From Armatimonadota bacterium (GTDB lineage Bacteria > Armatimonadota > Fimbriimonadia > Fimbriimonadales > Fimbriimonadaceae), in NCBI GenBank assembly GCA_029781035.1, contig JAKOXK010000017.1, forward strand, positions 1-64,000: 64,000 nucleotides of DNA, written 5' to 3'. Shown here in pieces: positions 15,060-24,595 of the stretch (its first letter is position 1; every line of letters starts with the position of its first letter). The notes beneath the pieces were generated by a model. The model was not told the origin of the DNA. It ran no database searches and was given only the letters and a program-made list of their open reading frames with translations. Made by a program: the position numbers and the translations under genes.

Positions 15060-16847
15060 CTAGCACCGTTTGAACCGGCGATAGAGATCCGACTTCGGTA
15101 AAACGATCGTGATCGGACGTCCGTGTGGGCAGAGATAGGGGTTCTCGGTTCCGGCCAAGTCAGTCACGAGCTTTTCCATTTCGGCAACACCCAATGGATC
15201 GCCTGCTTTCACCGCCATCTTGCACGAGCACATGATGTAGACGTCATCCCTCAGACTCGTCAGACATCCCTGTCCCAATCCGTCGGCGAGCTCGTCCGCC
15301 AGATCGCGAAGTGTCAGCATCGGTGGGCGGCCTCTCCAAAGAGCCGGCACTGCACGCAGGAGGAAGCTGTCGCCACCGAACACCTCCAAGTCGTAGCCAA
15401 TCGCACGCAACTCGTCAAGACGCTCAGCCAGCAGCTCGGCGGCGCGGCGGTCCAAGTGAAGGGTCTCGGGATGCAACAGCGCCTGCTTCTCGATCGGTGC
15501 CCCACCCCGGGTCGAACGCAGCCGCTCATAAATAATCCGCTCGTGCGCGACGTGCTGGTCGATCACGAGAATCCCCTGCACGTTCTCGGCAATGATAAAG
15601 GTGTCGTCGACTTGCCCGAGGATCCTGAGTCCCGTGAGGAATCCGACTTCCGGCCCGCCGGCGCGATCGCTGTCCGGGGCATGTCCCGGCGTGGTCGGTT
15701 CGAGCGACGCCGCCCCAGGCGCCAGACCAAAAGCCGCCGAGGGAAAGAGGGGCGCTTGGGCAGCGAACGTAGCCGCTTGGATGGCAGCGTTGGCCGAGGC
15801 GATGCCTTCGGCATGGGGCACCATCCCCGTCTCGAGAAGGGCCTGGGCGACTCCTCTGCGGACTACGTCGAACACGGCACCCTCCGAGTGGAACCGCACC
15901 TCGCTCTTCGTGGGAGAGACGTTGACATCTAGGCGGGAAGGATCGATGTCAAGTTGGAGGATTGCGAGCGGATACCTCTTCTCAGGTGTCAAAGACCGGA
16001 GTGCCTGGTCGAGCGCCGCTTGAAGCGTCCGAGACTTGACTGGCCGACCATTGACCATGAACCACTGACTGGCGCGGGTTGGGCGAGTGAAATGGGGAGG
16101 CGAGACAAGGCCCCGCACTCGTGCCCCTCCATTGAATGCCTCGACCACCGCGAGGGCACGGGCTGTGTCGCGGCCCCATACGGCCGCAACGGCGTCCAGC
16201 AAGTCTCCCGATCCACTCGATTGGACGAGCACACCCTGACCGTGTCGCAGCGTGACGCGCACAGAAGGATAGGTCACAGCGTACTTCGAAACGGTCTCGA
16301 CGCAAGCCGCCAGTTCCGTCTGGTCTGACTTCAGAAACTTGAGGCGGGCTGGTGTGTTGTAGAAGAGGTCACGGACGGTGACCGTCGTTCCGACGGGGCC
16401 GGCAGCAGGCTCTGCTTCGGAAACGACACCGCCTTCGACCGTGACCACATGACGGACGCCATCGAGTCGGCCGGACGACAGGACCATGCGTGAGACAGAA
16501 GCGATGGAGGGAAGCGCCTCACCCCGGAACCCAAGGGTCGAGACGTTGTTCAGGTCTTCGACACGTTCTATCTTCGACGTCGCGTGGCGTTCCAGAGCAA
16601 GCCGCGCCGTATCAGGATCCATGCCGCACCCGTCGTCGGCCACCTCGATCAACTTCCGACCATAGTCCTCGATGCGAACTTCGATCCAAGTCGCCCCTGC
16701 ATCCAACGCGTTCTCGACCAACTCCTTGACGACTGAAGACGGTCGTTCGACGACTTCGCCAGCCGCGATCTGGTTGATCGTGTGGGGGTCAAGAAGACGG
16801 ACGGTGGGAATCGGCCGAGAATCGGCCAAAGGAGGGCGGGCCATCAC
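15060..16847 (-). CDS. mutL: DNA mismatch repair protein MutL
   Basis: 595 residues. The N-terminal GHKL ATPase motifs are clear: NQIAAGEVVERP, ELVENALDAGA, DDGCGM and TLGFRGEALPSIASVS. A low-complexity Ala/Pro linker (about residues 340-400) leads to the C-terminal dimerisation domain ending in CPHGRPI. MutL links MutS mismatch recognition to strand incision. The DQHxxHE-type metal motif appears as IDQHVAHERI, so endonuclease activity is possible. It is divergent from motA. Confidence 0.95.
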   Translation of the reverse strand: MMARPPLADSRPIPTVRLLDPHTINQIAAGEVVERPSSVVKELVENALDAGATWIEVRIEDYGRKLIEVADDGCGMDPDTARLALERHATSKIERVEDLNNVSTLGFRGEALPSIASVSRMVLSSGRLDGVRHVVTVEGGVVSEAEPAAGPVGTTVTVRDLFYNTPARLKFLKSDQTELAACVETVSKYAVTYPSVRVTLRHGQGVLVQSSGSGDLLDAVAAVWGRDTARALAVVEAFNGGARVRGLVSPPHFTRPTRASQWFMVNGRPVKSRTLQAALDQALRSLTPEKRYPLAILQLDIDPSRLDVNVSPTKSEVRFHSEGAVFDVVRRGVAQALLETGMVPHAEGIASANAAIQAATFAAQAPLFPSAAFGLAPGAASLEPTTPGHAPDSDRAGGPEVGFLTGLRILGQVDDTFIIAENVQGILVIDQHVAHERIIYERLRSTRGGAPIEKQALLHPETLHLDRRAAELLAERLDELRAIGYDLEVFGGDSFLLRAVPALWRGRPPMLTLRDLADELADGLGQGCLTSLRDDVYIMCSCKMAVKAGDPLGVAEMEKLVTDLAGTENPYLCPHGRPITIVLPKSDLYRRFKRC

Positions 16848-16928
16848 TGAGTAAACCTACGGACAGAACCGACAATTCGAAGTGTGCGGGGTCGGGCCCA
16901 TTCTACACCCCGTTTGAATTGACTGGAA

Positions 16929-17786
16929 ATGTTCACGTTCATCGGCATCATAGTCGGTGTTGTCGCCGTCATCGTGGGTTACGTCATGCATGGCGGACAA
17001 ATGGGCGTATTAATCCAAGTCAACGAATTCGTCATCCTTGGCGGTGCGGGGTTTGGAATCTTCCTGGGTTCAAACGGGATGGCCGTCCTCCAGCAGACGA
17101 TCAAAGCCCTCACTGGCTTGATGAAGCCACCTCCAGCCAAGCAGGATTATGTCGACCTGCTGAAAATGATGTACCAGCTCTTCACTGTGGCGCGGAAGGA
17201 GGGCTTGCTCGGTCTCGAAAAGCACGTCGAGAATCCAGAAGAGTCGGAAATCGTCAAGAAGTTCCCATCGTTCATGGCGAACCACCATGCGGTGCATTTC
17301 TTCTGCGACACGATGAAAGTGATCCTGACCGGAGCTGTCGGGCCTCACGACCTCGCCGAGATGATGGAGCTGGATCTTGAAGTCGCACACGCCGAGGAGA
17401 TCGTCCCATCGGAAGCTCTTCAGAACGTCGCTGACGCCATGCCTGCCGTAGGAATCGTCGCCGCCGTCCTTGGAATCATCATCACGATGGGCAAGATCGG
17501 CGGAGAACCCTCTGCGATCGGTCACTCCGTCGGCGCGTCACTCGCGGGAACGTTCTTCGGCATCTTCGCCGGCTATATCGTCGTTGGGCCGATGGCACGG
17601 TCCGTCGGCAACCGGGTCAAAGCCTCAGGCCAGTACTTGACCTGCATTCGGTATGCCCTCTTCAGCTTTGCCCGAGGAGAGTCACCGATCACGTGCGTCG
17701 AATTCGCCCGCCGCAACATCGATCCGTCTGTCCGTCCCGGCTTCACCGAATTGGAGAAAGCGGTCAAGGAGAAGGATGCGGCTTGA
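16929..17786 (+). CDS. motA: Flagellar motor stator protein MotA
   Basis: 285 residues with four predicted membrane segments. Two are at the N-terminus (FTFIGIIVGVVAVIVGYVM and a Gly-rich second helix) and two follow a large cytoplasmic loop (AVGIVAAVLGIIITMG and GTFFGIFAGYIVVGPM). MotA with MotB forms the ion channel that powers flagellar rotation; the loop interacts with FliG. MotB follows after about 29 nt in one transcription unit. Confidence 0.92.
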   Translation: MFTFIGIIVGVVAVIVGYVMHGGQMGVLIQVNEFVILGGAGFGIFLGSNGMAVLQQTIKALTGLMKPPPAKQDYVDLLKMMYQLFTVARKEGLLGLEKHVENPEESEIVKKFPSFMANHHAVHFFCDTMKVILTGAVGPHDLAEMMELDLEVAHAEEIVPSEALQNVADAMPAVGIVAAVLGIIITMGKIGGEPSAIGHSVGASLAGTFFGIFAGYIVVGPMARSVGNRVKASGQYLTCIRYALFSFARGESPITCVEFARRNIDPSVRPGFTELEKAVKEKDAA

Positions 17787-17815
17787 TTGACAACAGAGGT
17801 CGGTGAGGCAACGAG

Positions 17816-18703
17816 ATGCAAGAAGGCACCCCGATCATCATCAAGAAGAAGAAGGCGCACGGGCACGCCCACCACGGGGGTGCCTGGAAGGTCGCCTATG
17901 CCGACTTTGTGACGGCGATGATGGCGTTCTTCATGGTGATGTGGATCATGGGGATGGACCAACCGACCCGGGAGGTGATCGCTGGGTACTTCAAAGATCC
18001 ACTCGGGTTTGAGAAGAACACACCCAAACACACCGTCAACATCATGAAGAGCACGGGCGCCCTGGTGACGACGCCCGGCAAGGGTGGGGCTGACAGTGCC
18101 CATCGGAGCGAGCTCGCCGCCATGCGGAACCTGGAGGAGCAAGTCCAGCAGACGATTGAGAAGGACGCGGGCCTCAAGAAACTCGAGGATCACAAGGCGA
18201 TCCAACTCGAACTCACACCGGAGGGCCTTCAGATCGAGCTCATTGAGAACGAGACCAACTCGGAGCTCTTCTTCACGATCGGCAGCGCAGAAGTCCGCCC
18301 CCAAGCGCGCACCGTCCTGGCCAAGCTGGCCCCACTGCTGCAAGGCACGGGCCGCAAGATGGTCGTGGACGGACACACCGACGCCCGGCCGCTAAACCGA
18401 CCAGGATACGACAACTTCGATCTGAGCCACGACCGGGCCAATGCGGTCCGAAGACTTCTGATCCAGGGTGGGTGCACAGACGACCGCTTCCTCGCTGTCC
18501 GCGGATTCGCGGCAAATGAACTGAGGCATCCTGAGGATCCCTACCACTTCAGCAACCGCCGTGTGTCGATCCTCATTCCCTACGCTTTCAATCAAGGCGT
18601 CGCCGACGACCTTCCGGCCAAGGTGAACAAGGAAAGCATCCAGGGCGTCTTCCGCTTCCCGAAGATCAAGCCAGACTCGCCCGAAATCGGATCCGACCAC
18701 TAG
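17816..18703 (+). CDS. motB: Flagellar motor stator protein MotB
   Basis: 295 residues. A basic His/Lys-rich cytoplasmic N-terminus is followed by one membrane helix carrying the ion-binding Asp (YADFVTAMMAFFMVMW). A periplasmic linker then leads to a C-terminal OmpA-like peptidoglycan-binding domain (VDGHTDARPL, DLSHDRANAVRRLL, NRRVSILI). It anchors the stator to the cell wall. The Asp and both helix boundaries are as expected for a functional stator. Confidence 0.93.
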   Translation: MQEGTPIIIKKKKAHGHAHHGGAWKVAYADFVTAMMAFFMVMWIMGMDQPTREVIAGYFKDPLGFEKNTPKHTVNIMKSTGALVTTPGKGGADSAHRSELAAMRNLEEQVQQTIEKDAGLKKLEDHKAIQLELTPEGLQIELIENETNSELFFTIGSAEVRPQARTVLAKLAPLLQGTGRKMVVDGHTDARPLNRPGYDNFDLSHDRANAVRRLLIQGGCTDDRFLAVRGFAANELRHPEDPYHFSNRRVSILIPYAFNQGVADDLPAKVNKESIQGVFRFPKIKPDSPEIGSDH

Positions 18704-18774
18704 ACGGGCCCGACCTGCGGCACTTTGTGGCTGCTTCCTTCGTCCCAACTCGTAAGCGACATGGAGGTCGACAC

Positions 18775-19062
18775 ATGGCAGTAATGCTCCCGAGCCTCTG
18801 GAGGTTCAATCTGGCGAGGATCGTCGTTGTGGACGTCACAGATGACTACCGAACGATGCAACCACCTCTCCCAACGGACTGGTATCCCGTTCTCACCGAA
18901 GTCTGGGTACGTCCGGTGGATCTCGACCGCCGTCTGGCAGAACTCAACCTGGTCGAGGGGTATCTCTATGACTGGCACCAAACGCCTGAGGTGGAGGGGG
19001 AACCGTGGTATGTCGGCGTTGTCAGCCGCGGCCTCTTGTCGGGTTCGGCTGCGCAGGGCTAG
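18775..19062 (+). CDS. Conserved-looking hypothetical protein between motB and ruvC
   Basis: 95 residues from an ATG preceded by GGAGG at 7 nt spacing. The sequence is soluble and acidic-aromatic, with no recognised domain (LWRFNLARIVVVDVTDDYRTM near the start; YLYDWHQTPEVEGEPWYVGVV near the end). It sits between motB and ruvC in the same direction with a 9-nt gap to ruvC, so it is likely co-transcribed. Function unknown. Confidence 0.6.
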   Translation: MAVMLPSLWRFNLARIVVVDVTDDYRTMQPPLPTDWYPVLTEVWVRPVDLDRRLAELNLVEGYLYDWHQTPEVEGEPWYVGVVSRGLLSGSAAQG

Positions 19063-19071
19063 ACTGTCCGC

Positions 19072-19545
19072 ATGGTGATCCTGGGGATCGACCCCGGCCT
19101 GGAAAGGGTTGGTTTTGGGGTCGTCCGAAAGGAAGGTTCCCGTTTGACGGCCCTAGCTTACGGCCTTGTCAAGACGCCCCGAGTCTCGACTCCCGAGCGG
19201 CTTTGTCTCATCCACGACCGGTTCGTTGAGATCCTCGCTGAACACCGTCCAGACGCTGTCGCCAACGAGCGTCTCTTTTTCGCCAAGAACCAGACAACGG
19301 CCATGGACGTGGCTAAAGCCCTGGGAGTCATCCAACTGGCGTGCGCCCAAGCCGGACTGCAATGTATCGAGTTCTCGCCACCAGAAGTCAAGCAGACCGT
19401 AGTCGGCAACGGTGCAGCGGAGAAGCGCCAGATCCAGTACATGGTCCAGCGCCTCCTCAGCCTCTCTGAGCCGCCCCGGCCCGACGATGTTGCTGACGCC
19501 TTGGCCCTGGCCATCACCCTTGCACTCAAGGGTGTCCCTCGCTAG
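19072..19545 (+). CDS. ruvC: Holliday junction resolvase RuvC
   Basis: 157 residues. Acidic catalytic residues are visible in GIDPG (residue 7), ANERLFFAKNQTTAMDV and DDVADALALA. RuvC cuts Holliday junctions symmetrically with RuvAB. RuvA and RuvB are not adjacent. The stop is interlocked with that of convergent dprA through CTAG at 19542-19545. Confidence 0.93.
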   Translation: MVILGIDPGLERVGFGVVRKEGSRLTALAYGLVKTPRVSTPERLCLIHDRFVEILAEHRPDAVANERLFFAKNQTTAMDVAKALGVIQLACAQAGLQCIEFSPPEVKQTVVGNGAAEKRQIQYMVQRLLSLSEPPRPDDVADALALAITLALKGVPR

Positions 19546-20426
19546 CCGTCCCAGAGTCGTTGAGCCGGGGCCATAGGTTGCTTGAGTCGGGCGACAACGT
19601 CTTCGATCGTGTCCACGCTCACGGCGCCTAGCCGGATGAGGGCGTCCGACGCCTGGTCTCCGGCAATCCGCCTCACCAGCAGTTCGCACAAGGTTCGTCG
19701 AACGGCATCGGTTGCTCCCGTCCAAGTCCCTCCTTCTCGATACCGGGCCCTCACCACGACCGCCCTTTCCGATGCAGCGTAGATCAGCGTGTTCCGTTCC
19801 ATCGCTTGGCCGGCACTAAACGACGCGCTCGGTTCGCAGACGCTGATAGCGACGACTCCCGGAGGCACCTGAACAGCACTTAGTCCACAAGGGATGATAA
19901 ACAGGACACGGCCGGCGCCTCCGGCACCGAGTGCCGACAACGCAGCCACGGAATCCGAGCCGATCGCGCCGCCAGTGACGAGACAATGGCCGCAGGACAT
20001 CACCGCTGCACCGAGCGACCGGGCGAAGGAACGGTCACGAGAGTCGAGGCAACGGTTGCCCGTGACCGAAACCATCGGCCCCACCGGGCATTGTCCCTGG
20101 ATCCACGCGCAAGGCGGGGCGCATGCACCAAGCACCTGGATCCATCTGGCCGGATAGCCAGCCGACACGACCGTCAGAACCCTGCCAGCCTCCACTTGAT
20201 CATTTCCCCAGTCCAGGGCTCGACCGTCTGCCAATGCCGAAGCCTCGTCCCAGAGTCCGGCGTCCTTCAGAGCTGGAGCGACTTGCCCAAGTTTTGGCGC
20301 TGCCCGGCAGAGTGCGTCTTGTACGCGGACCCAGTTCCTTCGACGGATGGCCCGTGCGTAGGGAGAGCCCCTCAGATAGAGGGCGGCCATTGCCGACGCG
20401 ACGACTTTGAGCTCCCCCTTCTCCAT
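19542..20426 (-). CDS. dprA: DprA/Smf-like DNA-processing protein, divergent
   Basis: The ATG at 20426 is preferred, since the upstream ATG (20501) overlaps the divergent mannosidase start. About 294 residues. The Rossmann core is recognisable: VTGNRCLDSRDRSFA in place of the usual GSR.xSxYG, VTGGAIGSDSVAALSAL in place of SGgA.GID..AH, then RNTLIYAASERAVVVRARY and TWTGATDA. A helical N-terminal region and a short winged-helix-like end flank it. DprA loads RecA on incoming single-stranded DNA during transformation. The altered motifs make the exact activity less certain. Confidence 0.75.
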   Translation of the reverse strand: MEKGELKVVASAMAALYLRGSPYARAIRRRNWVRVQDALCRAAPKLGQVAPALKDAGLWDEASALADGRALDWGNDQVEAGRVLTVVSAGYPARWIQVLGACAPPCAWIQGQCPVGPMVSVTGNRCLDSRDRSFARSLGAAVMSCGHCLVTGGAIGSDSVAALSALGAGGAGRVLFIIPCGLSAVQVPPGVVAISVCEPSASFSAGQAMERNTLIYAASERAVVVRARYREGGTWTGATDAVRRTLCELLVRRIAGDQASDALIRLGAVSVDTIEDVVARLKQPMAPAQRLWDG

Positions 20427-20478
20427 GCCGGGCAGAATACCCAACGGGTAACCTCCTTCCCCTGAACTGGACCGCCCT

Positions 20479-23400
20479 ATGTTGAAACACGCCAACATCA
20501 CACTTCAGCGCGTCAAGCAGTTCCTCAAGCGGGAGCTCAAAGACAAGACCGTCCTCGAATCGATCGCCGTTTCCGCGACGTTTGGAGATGGGAAGCAGTG
20601 GAAGGCGGTCGATCCCGGTTTTTCCTGGGGCCCAACTTATAGTGAAGGGTGGTACAAGGTCGAGTTCGAGGTGCCTCAAGAGTGGGCCGGCAAGGAGGTC
20701 GGCCTCGCTTATGGAGCCCCTGACATTTGGGGCCAGCACGACGGGAACGTCGAGGCGACCGCCTATATTGACGGGAGAGCGATCGGCGGTCTTGATTGGG
20801 GCCGCAACTATATGCGTCTCTCCGAGCGTTGTGACGGTGGTGAGCGGCACGAGATCCTGTTCCATGCTTGGGCCCACAACAAGGAAGTGACCGTTCACGG
20901 AGCTGAGAAGCCCAGGACGGCCAAGCCGGAAGTGTACAAGGGGTTCTGGCTGTGCACGGTCGATCCCGACGCTGTTGCCCTAGCCTACGACGTCGCCTTC
21001 GGCATCAGCCTGCTCGAAGCCATCGACGAGAAGAACCCGGCCCGAGAAGTCCTCCTGCGGGCTCTCAATGACGTCTGCAATCACCACCGCGCCGGTCAAA
21101 AGCGAGCCGTGGCCCATTGTCGCCGGATCCTCAAGGACGCTCTCGACGCCCTGACTGATGAGACCTTCCACGAGGTCGTCGCTGTTGGCCACGCCCATTT
21201 GGACACGGCCTGGCTTTGGCCTCTCAGCGTGACTCGCCTAAAAATGGCGCACACGACCGCTGTTCAGTTGGCCCTGATGGAACGGTATCCAGACCACGTG
21301 TTCGTCCACACCCAGGCGTCCCAGTACGAATGGCTCGAGCAGGAGTATCCCGACTTATTCGACCGGGTCAAGCGCGCGGCCAAGAAGGGCCAGTGGGAGC
21401 CACTTGGATCGATGTGGGTCGAGGCCGACTGCAATCTGACAGGAGCTGAATCCCTTGTTCGTCAGTTCCTCTTCGGCAAGCGTTATTTCAAGAAGCATTT
21501 CGGCGTCGACACGATCGACATGTGGCTGCCCGACGTCTTTGGGTACTCGGCCGCCCTTCCTCAAATCCTCCGTAAGTTCGGCATCAAGGCGTTTCTCACG
21601 CAGAAGTTGAGTTGGAACCAGTTCAACAAGCTCCCGAACCACACGTTCTGGTGGCAAGGCATCGATGGAAGTCGCGTGTGGACCCATTTCCCACCGGCCG
21701 ACACCTACTGCGCATCGTGCGAGCCGACGGAGATCGCCGAGTCAGTCCGAAAGTTCAAGGACGCGGGCCGGTCTGACATGTCACTGTACGTCTTCGGGTT
21801 CGGCGATGGTGGGGGTGGCCCGACCGAGCAGCACATCGAGTTTCTGCGCCGTGCCCGACAAGCCCCGGGCCTGCCTGTCATCTTGCCGAAAAAGAAGGCC
21901 ACCGACTTCTTCAACGAGGCGATCGGCAGCAGCGGCGATCTCTGCACCTGGGTGGGCGAACTCTACTTCGAACTTCACCGCGGCACGTACACGAGCCAAG
22001 CCGCCAACAAGAGGTCGAACCGCGAATGTGAATTCCTTCTGAGAGACGCGGAATGGCTGGCGACATTCTGTGGAAGCCCCGCCGACTACCCGCGGCAGGA
22101 GTTGGAGGATTCGTGGAAGACCGTGCTCCTGAACCAGTTCCACGACATCATCCCTGGCTCCTCAGTCAGAGAAGTCTACGTGGACAGCGCGAAGGACTAT
22201 GACCGAGTCCGCCAGGTGGGAGAAGAGATCATCAAGCACTGCCTGGAGCAACTCGGCAAGAAGTTGGACACGTCCGACATGTCTCATCCGGTCGCGGTCT
22301 TCCACAACAGCACGATCCCTTCGCAGGCCGAACTTCCTTGGGAAAGCAACTCCGTCCCAGGGGCCTTGAGGCTCAAAGACGAGGAGCTACCGGTTCAGCT
22401 GATTGATGACTTCGGAACGAGGAAACTCGTGTTTCAAACGCCGGTGGATGCACTCGGAGCCGTCAGCGTCGGAGATCTGGTGCCCTCTCCTCCTCACATC
22501 CTTCCCCGTCTCAAAGCCGGTGGGCGCAAGCTGGAGAACAACGAGTTCGCAGTCCGGTTTGATGGCAACGGGAACATCGTTAGTATCCAAACGATGGACG
22601 ACGAGCCCATCGAGTTCGTAGCCCCGGGAAAGCTGGCCAACGTCTTTCAGCTTTTTGACGATCACCCCTTGTTCTGGGACGCCTGGGACGTTGACGTCTA
22701 TGCTCTGGAGACTCAGAGGGATCTAATCCGAAGCGACAGCTTCGAGGTCGTCGAGCGAGGGCCCGTACGGGCAGCTGTGGAACTGGTCAAGAAGTTCGGA
22801 AACTCGACCATCCGGCAGCGGATCAGCCTGGGCCCGACGCCAGGGATTCGCTTCGACACGCTGGTGGACTGGCACGAGGAGGACAAGATGCTCAAGGTCG
22901 CCTTTCCTCTCAACGTCAACTCTCAGCGCGCGACATTTGAGATTCAGTTTGGCCACGTCGAACGTCCGACCCACCGGAACACGACATGGGACGTCGCTCG
23001 GTTCGAAGTCTGCGCCCAGAAGTGGGCCGATCTCAGCGAAGGCGGGCATGGTGCCGCCATCCTCAACATGGGCAAGTACGGGCACGATGTCCTGGACGAC
23101 ACTCTGCGCCTGACTTTGCTCCGGTCTCCAAAGGCCCCTGACCCTACGTGTGACATGGGGCAGCACCGCTTCACGTACGTTCTGCTTCCCCATTACGACC
23201 AAGTCCAGCACAGCGACGTGGTGGCTGCCGCCTACGCCCTCAATGCGCCGGTTCGTGTCGCGCGCCTGAGCCCCGGGAAAGGGGCCAAGACCGACCTACC
23301 TCGACTGGTCGCTTGCGACAACCGAAACGTCGTGATCGAAGCCGTCAAACGGGCAGAGGACTCGGACAATGTGATCGTCCGCCTCTATGAGTGCCACAAC

Positions 23401-23559
23401 ACACGGGGTACCGGACTATTGCAGTGCGCCACTCCAGCCAAAAGGGCTTGGGTCTGCGATCTAGCCGAGAACCGCGTACAGGCCCTCGAGGTTCAGGACG
23501 GCGCCGTCCCGTTCGCCTACAAGCCGTTCGAGATCGTCACGCTGATGCTCGAGTTGTGA
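20479..23559 (+). CDS. Alpha-mannosidase, GH38 family
   Basis: 1026 residues, the usual size. The metal-binding GHAHLDTAWLW motif is at about residues 237-247, and the nucleophile Asp is at about 352 in WLPDVFGYS. NQFHDIIPGSS and the long C-terminal beta-sandwich region follow. GH38 enzymes remove alpha-mannose residues using zinc or cobalt. No signal peptide is present, so it is probably cytoplasmic. The N-terminal ~200 residues form the jelly-roll domain common in bacterial GH38. Confidence 0.93.
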   Translation: MLKHANITLQRVKQFLKRELKDKTVLESIAVSATFGDGKQWKAVDPGFSWGPTYSEGWYKVEFEVPQEWAGKEVGLAYGAPDIWGQHDGNVEATAYIDGRAIGGLDWGRNYMRLSERCDGGERHEILFHAWAHNKEVTVHGAEKPRTAKPEVYKGFWLCTVDPDAVALAYDVAFGISLLEAIDEKNPAREVLLRALNDVCNHHRAGQKRAVAHCRRILKDALDALTDETFHEVVAVGHAHLDTAWLWPLSVTRLKMAHTTAVQLALMERYPDHVFVHTQASQYEWLEQEYPDLFDRVKRAAKKGQWEPLGSMWVEADCNLTGAESLVRQFLFGKRYFKKHFGVDTIDMWLPDVFGYSAALPQILRKFGIKAFLTQKLSWNQFNKLPNHTFWWQGIDGSRVWTHFPPADTYCASCEPTEIAESVRKFKDAGRSDMSLYVFGFGDGGGGPTEQHIEFLRRARQAPGLPVILPKKKATDFFNEAIGSSGDLCTWVGELYFELHRGTYTSQAANKRSNRECEFLLRDAEWLATFCGSPADYPRQELEDSWKTVLLNQFHDIIPGSSVREVYVDSAKDYDRVRQVGEEIIKHCLEQLGKKLDTSDMSHPVAVFHNSTIPSQAELPWESNSVPGALRLKDEELPVQLIDDFGTRKLVFQTPVDALGAVSVGDLVPSPPHILPRLKAGGRKLENNEFAVRFDGNGNIVSIQTMDDEPIEFVAPGKLANVFQLFDDHPLFWDAWDVDVYALETQRDLIRSDSFEVVERGPVRAAVELVKKFGNSTIRQRISLGPTPGIRFDTLVDWHEEDKMLKVAFPLNVNSQRATFEIQFGHVERPTHRNTTWDVARFEVCAQKWADLSEGGHGAAILNMGKYGHDVLDDTLRLTLLRSPKAPDPTCDMGQHRFTYVLLPHYDQVQHSDVVAAAYALNAPVRVARLSPGKGAKTDLPRLVACDNRNVVIEAVKRAEDSDNVIVRLYECHNTRGTGLLQCATPAKRAWVCDLAENRVQALEVQDGAVPFAYKPFEIVTLMLEL

Positions 23560-23591
23560 CCCTGGGCTGCCGCCTGGGTACCCTCGACACC

Positions 23592-23903
23592 ATGCGACCA
23601 GAGGAGCCACTGTCCCGACAACCAGACGAAGGCCCGGCAGTGACCGAACGTCCGTTCATCCGGGTCTCGTTTCAGTCGGGGGCTCCGCACGAGGTCGGCG
23701 TCAATGGGTGTAGAGTCGAAGACGTCATCGACGCCTTGGTCGACAAACTCTTGGACTACCAGTCTCGCCACTTGGCGTGTGAGGAGAATGAGCGGGCGGT
23801 CTACCACCTCGGTCAGGCTAAGAAAGCGCTCGAAGACCGTCGGAAGGCGCGCCAGCAACAAGGCGTCCTCGGTCACAAGGCACCTCATGCAACGAACTTG
23901 TAG
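23592..23903 (+). CDS. Small Acb2/Tad1-like hairpin-domain protein
   Basis: 103 residues from ATG 23592. From about residue 25 it reads as the small phage-common family now linked to Acb2/Tad1: FQSGAPHEVGVNG, then EDVIDALVDKLLDYQ, then ACEENERAVYHLGQAKKAL, and an Arg-rich end with R...R..QGVLG. Acb2 and Tad1 are phage proteins that bind and sequester cyclic nucleotide signals of CBASS or Thoeris defence; many relatives have no tested function. It follows the mannosidase by 32 nt and overlaps the convergent response regulator by 19 nt. Family assignment is from remembered sequence pattern. Confidence 0.65.
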   Translation: MRPEEPLSRQPDEGPAVTERPFIRVSFQSGAPHEVGVNGCRVEDVIDALVDKLLDYQSRHLACEENERAVYHLGQAKKALEDRRKARQQQGVLGHKAPHATNL

Positions 23904-24595
23904 CCCACTCCGCGCACGGTCACTATGTGACGAGGAAGCGACGGTTCGTCCTCAATGTGTTCCCGGAGCCACCGTACGTGGACGTCGACGGTTCTGGGAG
24001 ACACGTAGGCGTCTTGACCCCAAACCCGATCAAGAAGGGCCTCGCGAGAGAAGACCTGCCCCGCATTCCGCGCTAGGAAGTGCAGCAGGGCGAACTCCTT
24101 GGGGGACAGCGACAAGCTGGCCCTTGCATCGCCCGAACCTACCGAAGGCGGGGAGAGGCGTGTGAGCCAAACTTCGTGGGTCTTCGGATCGATTCTCAAC
24201 CAAGAAAGGTCGACAGGGTCTTCGACGCCTTGGTCGCCTGACGATCGGCGCAAAACGGACTTGACGCGAGCACTGAGTTCAGCGAGCGAGAACGGCTTCA
24301 CGACGTAGTCGTCAGCCCCCATCTCAAGACCAGCCACCCGGTCTTCTTCGCTGGCCCGAGCGGTCAAGAAGATGATCGGCGTGGCAGCCGTTTTTCGAAT
24401 CGCCCGGCAGAGGTCGTATCCCGAACGGTTCGGCAACATGACGTCCAGCAACAAGAGGTCGGGCTTGACGAGCCTGTAGATCCGCATGCCTTCTTCGGCG
24501 GAATCGGCCGAAAAGGTCGTGTAGCCTTCACGACGGAGCTTCGTCTCGACGGTTTCGAGCAGTGTGGGTTCGTCGTCAACAATCAGTATCTTCAT
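23885..24595 (-). CDS. OmpR-family response regulator, orphan
   Basis: 236 residues. The receiver domain has the acidic pocket DDE at the start, the phospho-acceptor Asp in LLLLDVMLP and Lys in VVKPF. An OmpR/PhoB winged-helix DNA-binding domain follows (SLSPKEFALLHFLARNAGQVFSREALLDRVWG, RTVDVHVRWLREHIE, VRGVGYKFV). An unusual 15-residue insertion (LTRLSPPSVGSGDARA) sits just before the winged helix. No histidine kinase is adjacent. The gene overlaps the preceding barrel-sandwich protein by 4 nt, which suggests functional coupling. Confidence 0.92.
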   Translation of the reverse strand: MKILIVDDEPTLLETVETKLRREGYTTFSADSAEEGMRIYRLVKPDLLLLDVMLPNRSGYDLCRAIRKTAATPIIFLTARASEEDRVAGLEMGADDYVVKPFSLAELSARVKSVLRRSSGDQGVEDPVDLSWLRIDPKTHEVWLTRLSPPSVGSGDARASLSLSPKEFALLHFLARNAGQVFSREALLDRVWGQDAYVSPRTVDVHVRWLREHIEDEPSLPRHIVTVRGVGYKFVA

